Assembly: GCF_017591435.1 (NCBI RefSeq)
Contig: NC_059269.1
Location: 1,525,980 to 1,589,979 of the forward strand
Direction: 5' to 3'
DNA from: Portunus trituberculatus
Taxonomy: Eukaryota > Arthropoda > Malacostraca > Decapoda > Portunidae
Length of the DNA stretch: 64,000 nucleotides
The notes under the pieces: generated by a model
Database searches by the model: none
What the model was told of the DNA's origin: nothing
Seen by the model: only the letters and a program-made list of their open reading frames with translations
Program-made: the position numbers and the translations under genes
Shown: positions 1 through 10,669 of the stretch, in pieces
How positions within the stretch are numbered: position 1 is the stretch's first letter
How the letters are laid out: the number at the start of each line of letters is the position of its first letter

Positions 1-422
1 AGGGCGCACAGAGGAATTTCAATAGGAGGCAGGCCGTTGTGCTGCAGGATGACAGGTACAAGCTCCCGCAGGCGGTGGTGGTCTCTTCCTGCCAATGCCT
101 TGGCCGTGAATATACAGGCCATTACTTTCTCCTGAATATCCTCCTCTGTGCGCTTTCTCCGTGGTGAGTGCTGGCTGTTCTTCGTTGGAGCAGAGGTTGG
201 TCCGACAGGAGCCACGTCCCTTGCCTCCGGTCCCTTTGTCCCTTCCTCGATGGCGAGAAGGACTTCATCTCCTTCTCTCGGTGGCCGATCTTTAAGAGCC
301 CGGGTGAGACCAGAGGCATGGCAGAAGATATCTTTCCCTGTACGTAGGTCTTCTATAAACCCGTATCCTGCCTTGACATTGTACCACTTAACAAGCCCAG
401 TGTGGTGTGCAGGGCTTGCCAT
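1..422 (-). CDS. Cold-shock-domain (Y-box-like) protein, partial
   Basis: An uninterrupted frame of about 140 codons starts at an ATG at 422-420 in a good context (CCATGG) and runs off the left edge with no stop. Residues 9-26 read GLVKWYNVKAGYGFIEDL, followed by DIFCHASGL and then GDEVLLAIEEGTKGPEARDV. These match the order of a cold-shock domain: the KW(F/Y)N strand, RNP1 (YGFI), RNP2 (DIFCH, where DVFVH is usual) and the EGxKGPEAxxV end typical of Y-box proteins. Family knowledge: such domains bind single-stranded RNA or DNA and package or regulate mRNA. After about residue 75 the chain is Pro/Ser-rich (PTSAPTKNSQHSPRRKR) and then helical. It lies on the same strand as the Jockey-like LINE J1 and just beyond that element's 3' end, so it may be a host retrocopy, an intronless host exon or cargo of an element. 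The domain call is firm; the gene's nature is open. Confidence 0.8.
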   Translation of the reverse strand, partial: MASPAHHTGLVKWYNVKAGYGFIEDLRTGKDIFCHASGLTRALKDRPPREGDEVLLAIEEGTKGPEARDVAPVGPTSAPTKNSQHSPRRKRTEEDIQEKVMACIFTAKALAGRDHHRLRELVPVILQHNGLPPIEIPLCA

Positions 423-568
423 GGTACAGCAGGAGTGCAAGGGTCGTGACCTGTTGCTCTATGGATCGGATCGGATCGGTGTGTTGATAGACTCAAGAGA
501 AGAAAAGAAGAATAGAGAGTAGAAGATAAAGTATGGTTGAGAGTATGAAGGAAGTGGAAGTTTGAAAG

Positions 569-587
569 ATGACGGAATAGCCGTCAT
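569..587. other. Perfect 7-bp-arm hairpin
   Basis: ATGACGG, a 5-base loop, then CCGTCAT. It lies between the A/T-rich 3' end of the LINE J1 and the cold-shock ORF, so it could belong to the 5' leader of that ORF or to the LINE 3' UTR. No terminator-like U tract follows. Function unknown. Confidence 0.5.
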
Positions 588-790
588 ATAGAGTGGTTTA
601 TTTGTTACATTGGTAATTTTTTTTTTTTTATTCATTTTTATTATTTTTTTATTAATTTATTTATTTTAATTGTTTATTTATTTATGCACTGGTTAATTTG
701 CTTATTATTTTTGTTATTTGTTTATTATTTATTTGTTTTATTTTGAATATATGTGTATATTTATATATTTATTTGTATTTATAGTATTTT

Positions 791-3417
791 TTATCCTGTG
801 TACAGTGGTCTGGGTGGTAGCTTTGATATTTTGTTAATAGGTTTCCTAAACCAACTATGTTCTTGTTCTTGTTCATGTTCGTTTATTGTTATATGATATG
901 TTGTGTCTTTTAAGGTGTATATCATTTTGTGTTTTATATAATTTCCTCTTGTGTGTACTGTTATGTTAATCGGATCCAATTGTGCAAGTTTATGTAGTTC
1001 TTCTGTGTTTTGGTGAATGGATGTTTTCATTATAAGCAAACCGAAGTGCTTCATTTTGTTTTCTTTGTAGTTTTAGTATTTGCGAGTTTGATAGAGCGTT
1101 CAGAGCGTAAGCCGGGTAGGTTAATATTGGTAGTACATGCTTTTACAAGATGTAATTTTATGTTTGTATTTAAGAACTGGAATCTCTTGATAGTGTTTAA
1201 GGCTACTTGTGCTTTGTTTGTGATATCTTTTACATGTTTTGTGTATCCGTTTACTCCCAGTTTTAGGCCCAATATTTTTGCTTCCTTTGCGTACTGTATG
1301 TGTTGCCCCTCTATATTTACTGGTTCAGTTTTTTTCAACGTTATGGGTAGTAGTGTAAATTTTGTGTATTTGTTTTGATCTTCCATTTTCTCTCGTAATT
1401 GTTAATGTTTTTATTTCTCTTTCTGTTATTTTTGCTAACATTTTTTGATTTGCCTGCGTATGTGATTATTTGTGTGATATCATCTGCGTATTGTATATTT
1501 ATGCTTTCTGTGAGTGGTAATGGAATGTCGTGGGTGTAGATGGTATAGAGTGTGGGTGAGATGCTACTGCCTTGAGGTACCCCACTGTGAAGTTGGAATG
1601 ATGGTCCTGTGTAGTTTTTGATACGTCCCTTAGTGCAATACAACAGAGTTTATTGGCTGAAATTGCTTTTGAGATTACTTCTATTGTTGTTGCTATTGCT
1701 GTGTCAGTTGATCTTCCTGATCTGAAACCATGTTGGGAGTCTGGTAGGATTTTATTGGCGTCTAGGAAAGTTCTTGTTCTTTTGTTAATTATTCTTTCGA
1801 AGATTTTTCCGGGTACTTCCAGTAGTGAGATTGGGCGATAGTTAATTGGATCAGTTGATGGTTTGTTCTGTTTTGGGATGAGTATGATTCTGGCGTGTTT
1901 GAATGGTTGTGGAAAGTATCCCATTGAGAGAGCGATGTTGAATAGTTTTGTGAGTATTTCGAGCACGTTGTCTGGTAAGTTTTGTAATATTACTTTATTT
2001 ATTTTGTTTCCCCAGGTGTGTTGTTTTTAATTGTTTTATTGTTTGTTTTATTTCTTGTGTTGTGATCGGTGTTGTGTAGTAAGTGTCATTGGATAAATTG
2101 TTTGGGTTTCCTTGTATATTAGGTAGTGTTTGGACTTTGTTATCTTCTAGGTAGTTATTAACTCTGAGTTCCGTGTCTGCATCATATTGTAGGTTTTCCA
2201 TGGGGTTTATTCTAAAAACATTGCTCCAGATTTCTCTAAATATTTCTTCCTTTTTTCAATGTTGTGTATTTTCTTATTGTTTACTACTAGATGTGAATTA
2301 GTATTGGTTTGGTTGCCTTTTAGTATTTTTATATTCTGCCAGAATTTTGTGGGTCTGCATACAGTTTATTTAGTGTTTTATTTTGTTTTCCCAGTTACTT
2401 TTATTTTGTTCTTTGCATTCTTTTATTATATTTTGTTTTATGGTTTTGTAGGCGGTGTATGTTGTATAGGTCCAGCCATTTCTGAGGCTGTTATTTAGCA
2501 ATTGTTTTGCCCACCATTGTAATTCTTTGACTTTTTTATTATATATTGGTTTAACCAGAGTTTTGTGTGTGGATAGTGGTATATTTTGTTGCATTGCTGT
2601 TGTTATTCCATCTAGCAACTGTTTTATTGATGTGTCTAGTGTGTGTTGTGACATGTATGGGTTGGTGTTAATGTCTTTTGTTGTATTTATTGCTTTATTC
2701 TTGAATTTATCCCAATTAGTTTTTTTCATCATATATGTGGGTGGTGTTGGTGTTCGTATGGGGTGGGATGTTATATTTATTAGTATTGGTAGGTGATCTG
2801 ATGGCGTTGTTGGTCCTTGTGTTATGTTGATGTTATGGTATGTTTTGTTATTGGCAAGTATTATGTCTGGTGATGATGTTGCATTATGAGTTAAGAATGT
2901 TGGGAAATCTGGACCTAAATGTGTGAGTTTATCATAGTCAATGAGCATTTTTTATAGATCTGCCGACACTGTTGCTTTTTTTCTTATCGATTGTTGGGTG
3001 GTGAGCATTTAAATCTCCTATTATATATGTTGGATATGTTTCTGATGCTATATTGTGAAAATCTGTGATAGGTAGGAAAGGTCTTCTTGGAGGTAGATAG
3101 GTGGTTGCTATGTTTATTGGACCTGTTGTTGTTTCAATTGTGGTTAGTATTACATCGGTATCGTAATTTTCTTTAACTCTGTGTTTCAGGTGTTCCTTTA
3201 CTAGAATTGCCGAGCCGTCGTTTGCTTCTCCGCTGGAATTTATAAGGTAAGTTATATAATTTTGTATTTTGATGCTTTCGTGATTTTTTAAACCATGACT
3301 ATTTATTAGTATCACGTCAGGGCTTATTTCTTTGTATATATTGGTTAGTGTTAGTTTGTTTGTGTCCCAGTGTCTTACGTTGTGTTGTAGTATTAGTATG
3401 CTGTCGGTGTTGTCCAT
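791..3417 (-). pseudogene. J1 ORF2 (endonuclease-reverse transcriptase), broken
   Basis: It starts with ATG at 3417 (MDNTDSILILQHNVRHW), the usual opening of an APE endonuclease. GDLNAHH and TPSDHLPI mark the endonuclease active-site region, split by a frameshift near 2940. The linker follows at 2370-2900, then pre-RT (1995-2201), RT fingers/palm (1499-1966, NYRPISLLEVPGKIFERI and HGFRSGRSTDTAI) and the catalytic box IQYADDITQ with GVPQGSSISP (1341-1643). Tail pieces cover 791-1386. Motif A is cut: ALRDVSK runs straight into the sequence that normally precedes GVPQGS, so the AFDKVWH part is missing. The protein would nick target DNA and prime cDNA from it; this copy cannot. Confidence 0.85.
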
Positions 3418-3481
3418 ATTTGATGTTTTTAGGTTGTGTGCTTATATGAGTGGGGATGAATGAGTAAATTAGGTTGTGTAT

Positions 3482-4860
3482 TTAATTTAGAGGAGTTCTG
3501 TCTTTATGTAGTTTTCTTCCTTTGGTTGGTGGTGTTTTTTCTTGGTAGAGCCCATTTCTTATTTTCCTGAAACGTGCGTCATCTTCTATTGCCCATACGT
3601 CGTGTAAGTCTATATCATTGTTCTTTAGTAGGTCGAATATTTCCTCTTCTTCATAGGCTGTTGATGTGAATATGTATTTGTATTTTCCTTCCTCTATACC
3701 TTCTATTATTTGTTTATGGTAAAGTGTTCTTTTCGGCCATCCGTTGCTCTTTTTTGTTATTATTTGCAACCCAATGCCTTTCCCGCTAATTTTACTGGTT
3801 TTCTTGTTCCTGTTCTTTTCCTCCTCCACATCTATCTCTTCCATCTCTTCTTCCTCTTCATTATATTCATTTTCTACGGGGTGGTCAAGTGTTGTTTGTG
3901 TAGGAGATGATGCTGCCAAGCTTAGAATTTTTGATGGTGGGTTGTCTGGCAGAATTATTTGTGGGATATTGTTAAGTTTGAAAACCTTATTTAATTCGGT
4001 GTTGTATGTGCCCGGGTTGGCCATGTTGATGATATGAGAGTGTATTATGCAAGTTAGTATTGTTGAGGCTGTGTCTTTTTTGAGCATGTCAGCTGGCATA
4101 TTTAATGTATTGTTGTTTGGGTTATTCTTCAATGCCTGGCTGTAAGTGCTTGTGTTTTCTTTGTTTTCTTTTGTTTTCTTTTATTTCTTTTCTTTTTGGG
4201 CATTTGTTTGCCAAAGTTCTGTGTGGTCCAGAGCAGTTGAGACACTTCTTTTCATCTGAATTACAGTTTTCCAGGTGTGTTCCGAGCTACTGCATTCAGA
4301 GCACACCGTGTGGTCTTTGGTAAAGGGCAGTTATTGGTGGTGTGTTCCTCAAGAGTAGCACCTCATACAGGTGAGGATTGGAAAAAATCATCTATTTTGA
4401 TATTGTGTGAAGGAATGCTCATATGGAAAGCGAGCATTCCTCTATCTGTCCATTTTGCTGTGGCTGTTTCTTTTAAACATATTTTAATTATTTTGGTTTT
4501 GGGGATTTTGAAGACACTTTCAATGCCGCCAATCAGCCAATTGTTGTTGTTTAACATTTCTTCTTTTATTTCAGCTTCAGGGTGTGATAAAATGTAGTCG
4601 TCAACGTTAAAGAGGATGATTGTTCTTTTTGCCCGGAGTTCTGGTGGCATAATGGGGTCGAAACCATCTTCTTTAGGGCTGCAGAACATGTTGTCTGGAA
4701 AATTTTGTCTATCTCATCATCCGATCGGGTAAGTGTAATATACGAATCAGGCGTTGGGATAACCTTTGTGGCATAGATGAGGTGTTCAGATAGAATCTTC
4801 AGTAACTTAAGCTTGACGTTGTTGTTCGGGTCAGGGTGTTTGATCCTCACCCTGGCCATG
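3482..4860 (-). pseudogene. J1 ORF1 (Gag-like RNA-binding protein), broken
   Basis: The likely start is the ATG at 4860 (MARVRIKHPDP), since homology-like text begins there. Two later pieces continue it: one at 4363-4689 with PIMPPELRAKRTIILFNVDD and one at 3482-4132 ending PPTKGRKLHKDRTPLN. Between them, near 4260-4370, shifted frames keep two CCHC-type knuckles (CMRCYS...; CSECSSSEHTW). The last third has an acidic stretch (NEEEEEMEEIDVEEEK type). Family knowledge: Jockey ORF1 proteins bind element RNA and help target it. At least two frameshifts separate the pieces. The J2 ORF1 has the same MPP(E/D)LRAK block and the same double knuckle, which supports the assignment. Confidence 0.75.
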
Positions 4861-5068
4861 GTGGCATTGGTATTATGTGGTAGATTAAGCAAAACACAAA
4901 ATTCCTATAAGGGGGCCGAAGCCCGACATACGACCCAGCTAATATAGAGTAACAGAAGAAGCCTACCTATGCAAGACAATATATTGGCCCAATTGCTAAA
5001 AACTGTCGTAGCCAACTTGTCTCGCGCCTACTCCTAACCGAGTTTTTGGCCGACCCTACCGGTGGGAC

Positions 5069-7140
5069 CTGCCAGTCTCATAATGCTGCCCCTCCCTCTA
5101 GACCACCTCCTGATACTCTCATAATGCTGTCTCTCCTTCTAGACCACCTCCTGCCAGCCTCATAACGCTTTCCCACCCTCTAAACCACCTCCTGCCAGCC
5201 TCATAACGTTATCCCTTCCTCTAGACTACCTGCCAGCCTCATAACACTCTTCCTCCCTCTAAACCACCTGCCAGCCTCATAAAGTTCTCGCTCTCTTCAA
5301 ACCACCTCCTGCCAGCCTCATAACGCTCTCCCTCCCACTAAAACACCTTCTGCCAGTCTCATAACGCTATCTCTTCCTCAAAACCACCTCCTGCCAGCCT
5401 CATAACGCTCTCTCTCCCTCTAGACCACCTCTTTCCAGCCTCATAACGCTATCCCTTCCTCTAGACCACCTGCCAGCCTCATAACTCTCTCCCTCCCTCT
5501 AGACCACCTCCCGCAAGCCTCATAATGCCGTCCCTCCTTCTAAACCACCTCCTGCCATCCTCATAACGCTGTCCCTCCCTGTAAACCACCTCCCGCCAGC
5601 CTCATAACGCTCTCCCTCCCTCTAGACAACATGCCAGCCTCATAACTCTCTCCCTCCCTCAAGACCACCTCCCGCCAGCCTCATAACGCTGTCCCTCCCT
5701 CTACACAACCTGACAGCCTCATAACGCTCTCCCTCCCTCTAAACCACCTCCTGCCAGCCTCATAACGCTTTCTCTCCTTCTAAACCAACTCCTGTCAGCC
5801 TCATAACGCTCTCCCTCCCTCTAGACCACCTCCCGCCAGCCTCATAACGTTGTCCCTCCCTCTACACCACCTGACAGCCTCATAAAGCTCTCCCTCCCTC
5901 TAAACCACCTCCTGCCAGCTTCATAACGCTCTCCCTCCCTATAGACCGCCTCCTGCCAGCCTCATAACGCTGTCCCTCCTTCTATACCACTTGGCAGCCT
6001 CATAACGCTCTTCCTCCCTCTAGACTACCTCCTGCCAGCCTCATAACGCTGTTCCTCCCCCTACACCACCTGATAGCCTCATAACGCTCTCCCTCCCTCT
6101 AAACCACCTCCTGCAAGCTTAATAACTCTCTTTCTCCTTCTAAACCACCTCTTTCCAGCCTCATAACGCTCTTCCTCCCTCTAGACCACCTCCTGCCTGT
6201 CTCATAACGCTGTCCCTCCCTCTACACCACCTGACAGCCTCATAACGCTCTCCCTCCCTCTAAACCACATCTTGCCAGCCTCATAACGCTGTCCCTCCCT
6301 TTACACCACCTCATGTAAGCCTCATAACGCTCTCCTTCCCTCTACACCACCTCCTGCCAGCCTCATAACGCTGTCCCTCCCTCTAGACAACCTCCTGCCA
6401 GCCTCATAACGTTCTCCCTCCCTCTATATCATCTCCTTCCAGCCTTATAACGCTCTCCTCCTCTAAATCACCTCCTGCCAGCCTCATAATTCTGTCCCTC
6501 CCTCTAGACTCCCTCCTGCCAGCCTCATAAAGCTCTTCCTCCCTCTAAACCACCTCTTGCCAGCCTCATAACGCTGTCCTATCCTCTAAACCACCACCTG
6601 GCAGCCTCATAACGCTCTCTCCTCTAAACCACCTACCGCCTGCCTCATAACGCTGTCCCTCCCTCTAAACCACCTCGTGCCAGCCTCTTAACGCTGTCCT
6701 TCCCTGTAGACCACCTCCTGCCAGCCTCATAACGCTCTCCCTCTTTCTAAACCGCCTCCCGCCGGCCTCATAACGCTGTCCCTCCCTCTAGACCACCTCC
6801 TGCCAGCCTCATAACGTTCTCCTATCCTCTAAACCACCTCCAACCAACCTCATAACACTCTCCTTCCTTCTAGACCACTTCCAGCCAGCCTCATAATGCT
6901 CTCCCTCCCTATAGACCTCCTCCTGCTAGCCTCAAAACACTCTACCTCCCTCCAGACCACCTCCTGCCAGCCTCATAACGCTCCTCTTCACCACAGACCA
7001 CCTCCTTCAAGCCTCATAACTCTTCTTTTCACCACAGACCACCTCCTGCCAGCCTGATAACGCTCTCCTTCCTTCTATACCACCTCCTGCCATCCTTATA
7101 ACGCTCTCCTTCCTTGTATACCACCTCCTGCCAGCGTCAT
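5069..7140. repeat. 41-bp satellite array, about 50 copies
   Basis: Tandem monomers follow the pattern CCTCATAACGCT, then a pyrimidine block (GTCCCTCCCTCTAGACC), then ACCTCCTGCCAG. The average period is about 41 bp; some monomers lack the TCC of CCTCCTGCC and are 3-8 bases shorter. Copies differ mostly by substitution (TAGACC/TAAACC, GCTGTC/GCTCTC). One strand is strongly pyrimidine-rich. It starts just after the J1 5' leader and grades into unique sequence near 7140. Confidence 0.92.
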
Positions 7141-7690
7141 AAATTCCTTCCTGCTTCTCCTCCAGTATATTCAACAAGTCTCATAATATTCACTATGCCT
7201 GCTGCCTCCTGCCTGCCTCATGACGCTTACCTCCCAATGATCAGCTACAGCCAGGCGCAAAGGCTTTCAGAAACCCTCATATCTTTACCTCATAGCATAG
7301 ATATATTCTCGGCGTCTTATTTTATTTTTATTACATTTTTTTTCCAAGTCATCTGCGACACCCACTATTTGCTGCTCAGTTTTACTTTCCACAAACACAC
7401 AAACACATACACCAAATCTTACCTCACCTGCAACTTTCTTCCACGAGATACACATTTTCAGTCATTTAAACAGTTTTTTTTTATTCTTTCCCTTTAAGAG
7501 ATTCACACAGATTCAAATTTATTTCTAGTCTTTCCGTTCCTTCAGGCTATCGTTCCGTGCGGCCGCTTTTTTAGAGTGCCCTGGCGCCACCTGGACTCTT
7601 CCGCACTTTACCTTCCCACCCGCCCAATGAAGCCCGCTCCCTCAGCATCACCGGCCCTGAAAAATGCACCCCGCAGTCTTTTCAATCTAT
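7141..7690. other. Unassigned sequence between two satellites
   Basis: No convincing protein, RNA gene or mobile-element end is visible. A NotI-like GCGGCCGC sits near 7559 in a short GC-richer patch (about 7550-7680). The left edge still carries decayed CTGCC/CTCATAA words of the 41-bp satellite. Confidence 0.4.
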
Positions 7691-8831
7691 GTTTTTTTTT
7701 TTTTTTCATAAAGCACATTAAAAACATATAAATAAGTCATTTTAACAACCATAATGTATATACTTTTTTTTGACTGCTTTTTTGAGTGTCCTTGCCTGGA
7801 ATGCTGTAAACCACCAAAATAACACATTTGTTTATATATTTCAGTTATTTAAACAAATAGTGTTTATATACGCGTTTTCCCTGCATTTCTTTGTTTTAGT
7901 GTGTAAAAAGCAAAAAACCGCGAAAATAACATGTTTTTGTTACTTTTATTTCGTTTCTCTATTTTGGCTTAATTTCATCAATTTCAAATGAATTTAATGT
8001 GTAACATTTTCAATCGATATAGTGTCTTTTTTATAAGAATCCTTAAAAACATATAAATGAGAAATTTTAACAAATATTCTCTATATACTTGTTTTGACTG
8101 CATTTGCTGAGTTTTGGTGCATAAAATGCTGGAAAACACCAAAATAACCCATTTTTTACATACTTCAGTTCCTTAAACAAATAGCGTGTATATACTCGTT
8201 TTCCCTGCATTTCTGTGTTTTGCTGCATAAAAAGCACAAAACCAATAAAATAACATTTTTTTTACTTCTATTTAATTTTTCTGTATTGGCTTATTTTTAT
8301 CAATTTTCTCGTTTTAAAGTGAAACAATGTAAAATTTCTTCAATATACGAAATTATGAATGGAAATAATTTTTTTTCTTTTCATAAATCTCCTAAAGACA
8401 TATAAATAAGACGGTTTAACATATATTGTTTAGAAAATTATTTGCTAGATGTTTTGAATTTTGGTGCATAAAATGCTGGAAATAACCAAAATACCACATT
8501 TTTTACATATATCAGTTCCTTAAACAAATCGTGTTTATATACGCGATTTGCATGCATTTCTGTGTTTTGGTACAGAAAAGCTTAAGTCTAATAAATGAAC
8601 ACGTTTTCGTTACTTTTATTTATTTTTTCTTTCTTAGCTTCTTTTCATCAGATTTATCGGTTTGAAGGACAATGAGGCAAAATGACTTAATTGATAGTTT
8701 TTTTTTTCAGAAAACACCTTAAAAACACATAACTAAGACGTTTTAACAAATATAATGTATATACTTGTTTTGACAGATTTTCTGAGTTTTTTGTGCCTAA
8801 AATGTTGTAAATCACTAAAATAACCCTTTTA

Positions 8832-8928
<97 letters not shown>

Positions 8929-9228
8929 CCTTATACGCTTTTTGCCTGCATTTCTGTGCTTTGGTGTACAAAAAGCTGAAAACCCACTAAAATAACACGT
9001 GTTTGTTACTTACATTTCGTTTCTCTGTTATGGATTGTTTTCATCAATTTTCTCGTTTTAAAAGTGTAATTATGTAAAATTAATTCAATATACAAAATTT
9101 TCAATCGAGATAGTTTTTTTTTTATTCATAAAACACCTTGAAAATATATAAAGAAGACTTTTAACAAATATTGTGTACACACTTGTTTTGCCTGCTTTTC
9201 TGAGTTTTGATGCATAAAATTGTAACTG
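7690..9228 (+). repeat. AT-rich ~335-bp satellite, left arm
   Basis: Repeated landmarks such as GTGCATAAAATGCTGGAAA occur near 7783, 8109, 8453 and 8782, giving periods of about 326-344 bp. Each unit has two related halves: GTATATACTTGTTTTG...GTGCATAAAATGCTG, then GTATATACGCGTTTT...GTGCATAAAAAGCTGA, so it is a dimer that became the repeat unit. A (TA)n tract is inserted in the last unit. The same sequence recurs at 10086-10665 and, inverted, at 16331-17325. Confidence 0.85.
8840..8924. repeat. (TA)n microsatellite
   Basis: About 42 TA repeats expanded inside one unit of the AT-rich satellite, at a place where other units have only short TATAT words. Confidence 0.95.
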
Positions 9229-10085
9229 GCCACTTCACGATGCTCAAACGGGAGCAAAGTCCCTCCGTATGTAGTCCTATAAGAGCTATTAGCCTGGCTT
9301 CCCTCACAACGCTATTCTTTGCCCAAACGTACCTGTAAAGCTAAGCGCTATTGTTTCACGTAAGGGATAAGCAACAGAGTGAGTACCCTTCTTGGTTCAT
9401 TGAGAAAAAATCACAGTAGTCATTACTAGTATTATTAGTATTAGTATTGGTGTGCGTGTATGTAAATGTGTGACATGTGCAAGTGTGAGACGAAATAAAA
9501 AGGAAAAGGATGTATGTGTTATGTCTGTGGAGGAAAGTAAAAGAAGTTAGTAGTCAGTAGACAGTTTTAGGAAAATGTGTAATGTGACTTGTTGAGTGAT
9601 TGAATAGAGCATGGGACTTAAGAGTGGTATGGAAGAAAATGGGTGTGTGTAAGGACACTACAATACTCCCACCCTAGTGACGAGGGAGTAGGAACGAAAT
9701 TTTGCTGTTACTGTCCCGGTGTTCGTGTGTGGCTTTTGTGCTTGTGCTTCAGGTGTTGAAGCTGCCGTTGCAGTGTCTCGTGCCATCTGCTGAGTCGTGC
9801 CTCGGTGGTGCTGAAGAGAGCGCCGAGCGTGATACCTGTGACGGTGGAGCAGCGGTTGTGTCGATCGTGCAAGCGTGGTGCGTTGAGGATCGCGGCTGCT
9901 TGATGTGTCGGGCTTGACCAGCTTGAGACGGTGTCAGCGTGTTGTTTCGGTTCTAGCAGCTTTGATGTTGAGATTCATGCCGTACCGTATCGTGGAGCTT
10001 GGCAGAGTAAGACTGGAGGTGGAGAGCATGCAGTTGCTGCGTGGCGTAGAGCAGGGTGACGTGAGACATTGTGGCGTAGGGCATA
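9229..10085. other. Unassigned insert inside AT-rich satellite
   Basis: The satellite stops at GATGCATAAAAT and resumes near 10086 with GTAAAATGACATGAATATAC. The insert begins TGTAACTGG and has a GT-rich, GC-richer second half (9700-10080) unlike its surroundings. A possible LTR reading is TGTA at 9229 with TACA near 9663, but no primer-binding site or protein supports it. No open frame in it resembles a known family. Confidence 0.4.
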
Positions 10086-10665
10086 GAAATGTAAAATGAC
10101 ATGAATATACAAAAATTTCAATCGAAATAGTTTTTTTTCTGAAAATTTAAAAAACAGATAAGTATGACGTTTTAACAAATATAGTGTATATACTTGTTTT
10201 CTCTGCTTTTCTCAGTTTTGTTGCATAAAATGCTGTAAACAACAATTTTTTTTTTGTATATTTTAGTTCCTTAAACAAATAGTGTGTAATTACGCGTTTT
10301 ACCTGCATTTGGTGCATAAAAAGCTGAAACCCACTAAAATATCTCTTTTTTGTTACTTCTCTTTCATTTTTCTCTATTGGATTATTTTCATTAATTTCCT
10401 CGTTTTAAAGTGTAACAATGTAAAACGACTTGTATATACAAAATTTTCATAAAACTCCAAAAACTTATAAATAATAACTTTTAAAAGATATTGTCTGTAT
10501 ACTTGTTTTGCCTGCATTTCTGAGTTTTGGTGCGTAAAATGATGGAAAACACCAAAATAACCCATTTTTTTACACTTTTCAGTTCCTTAGACAAATAATG
10601 TGTATATTCGCTTTTCTCTGTTTTTTTTTTCTCTTTTGTGTGTGAGTGTATTTTGGTGCATAAAA
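10086..10665 (+). repeat. AT-rich ~335-bp satellite, continued
   Basis: About 1.7 further units in the same orientation as 7690-9228. It ends abruptly at GGTGCATAAAAAACTCAA, where the J2 LINE coding sequence (minus) begins. Confidence 0.85.
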
Positions 10666-10669
10666 AACT

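Larger units (their letters stand above)
600..4920 (-). mobile_element. Jockey-like LINE J1, decayed, near full length
   Basis: Read on the minus strand the order is 5' leader (about 4920-4861), ORF1 with zinc-knuckle remnants, APE-type endonuclease, reverse transcriptase and a C-terminal tail. It ends in an A-rich stretch (T-rich on plus, about 600-790, with a T11 run near 620). The layout and the RT wording NYRPISLLEVPGKIFERII fit Jockey-superfamily LINEs. Every frame is broken by small indels and the RT carries an internal deletion, so the copy is dead. It shares ORF1 and ORF2 wording with J2 at 10.7-16.3 kb, marking both as members of one broad family. Confidence 0.85.

Noticed and set aside
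148..522. Plus-strand 124-codon frame over the cold-shock ORF
   Set aside because: It has no recognisable motif, while the opposite strand holds a clear cold-shock domain with a good start.
5069..7140. CRISPR-like regular repeats
   Set aside because: The 41-bp units are contiguous with no unique spacers, and the context is a eukaryotic genome.
9702..10178. Short GC-rich frames in the satellite insert
   Set aside because: No motif, no continuity and no homologue recognised; treated as non-coding.
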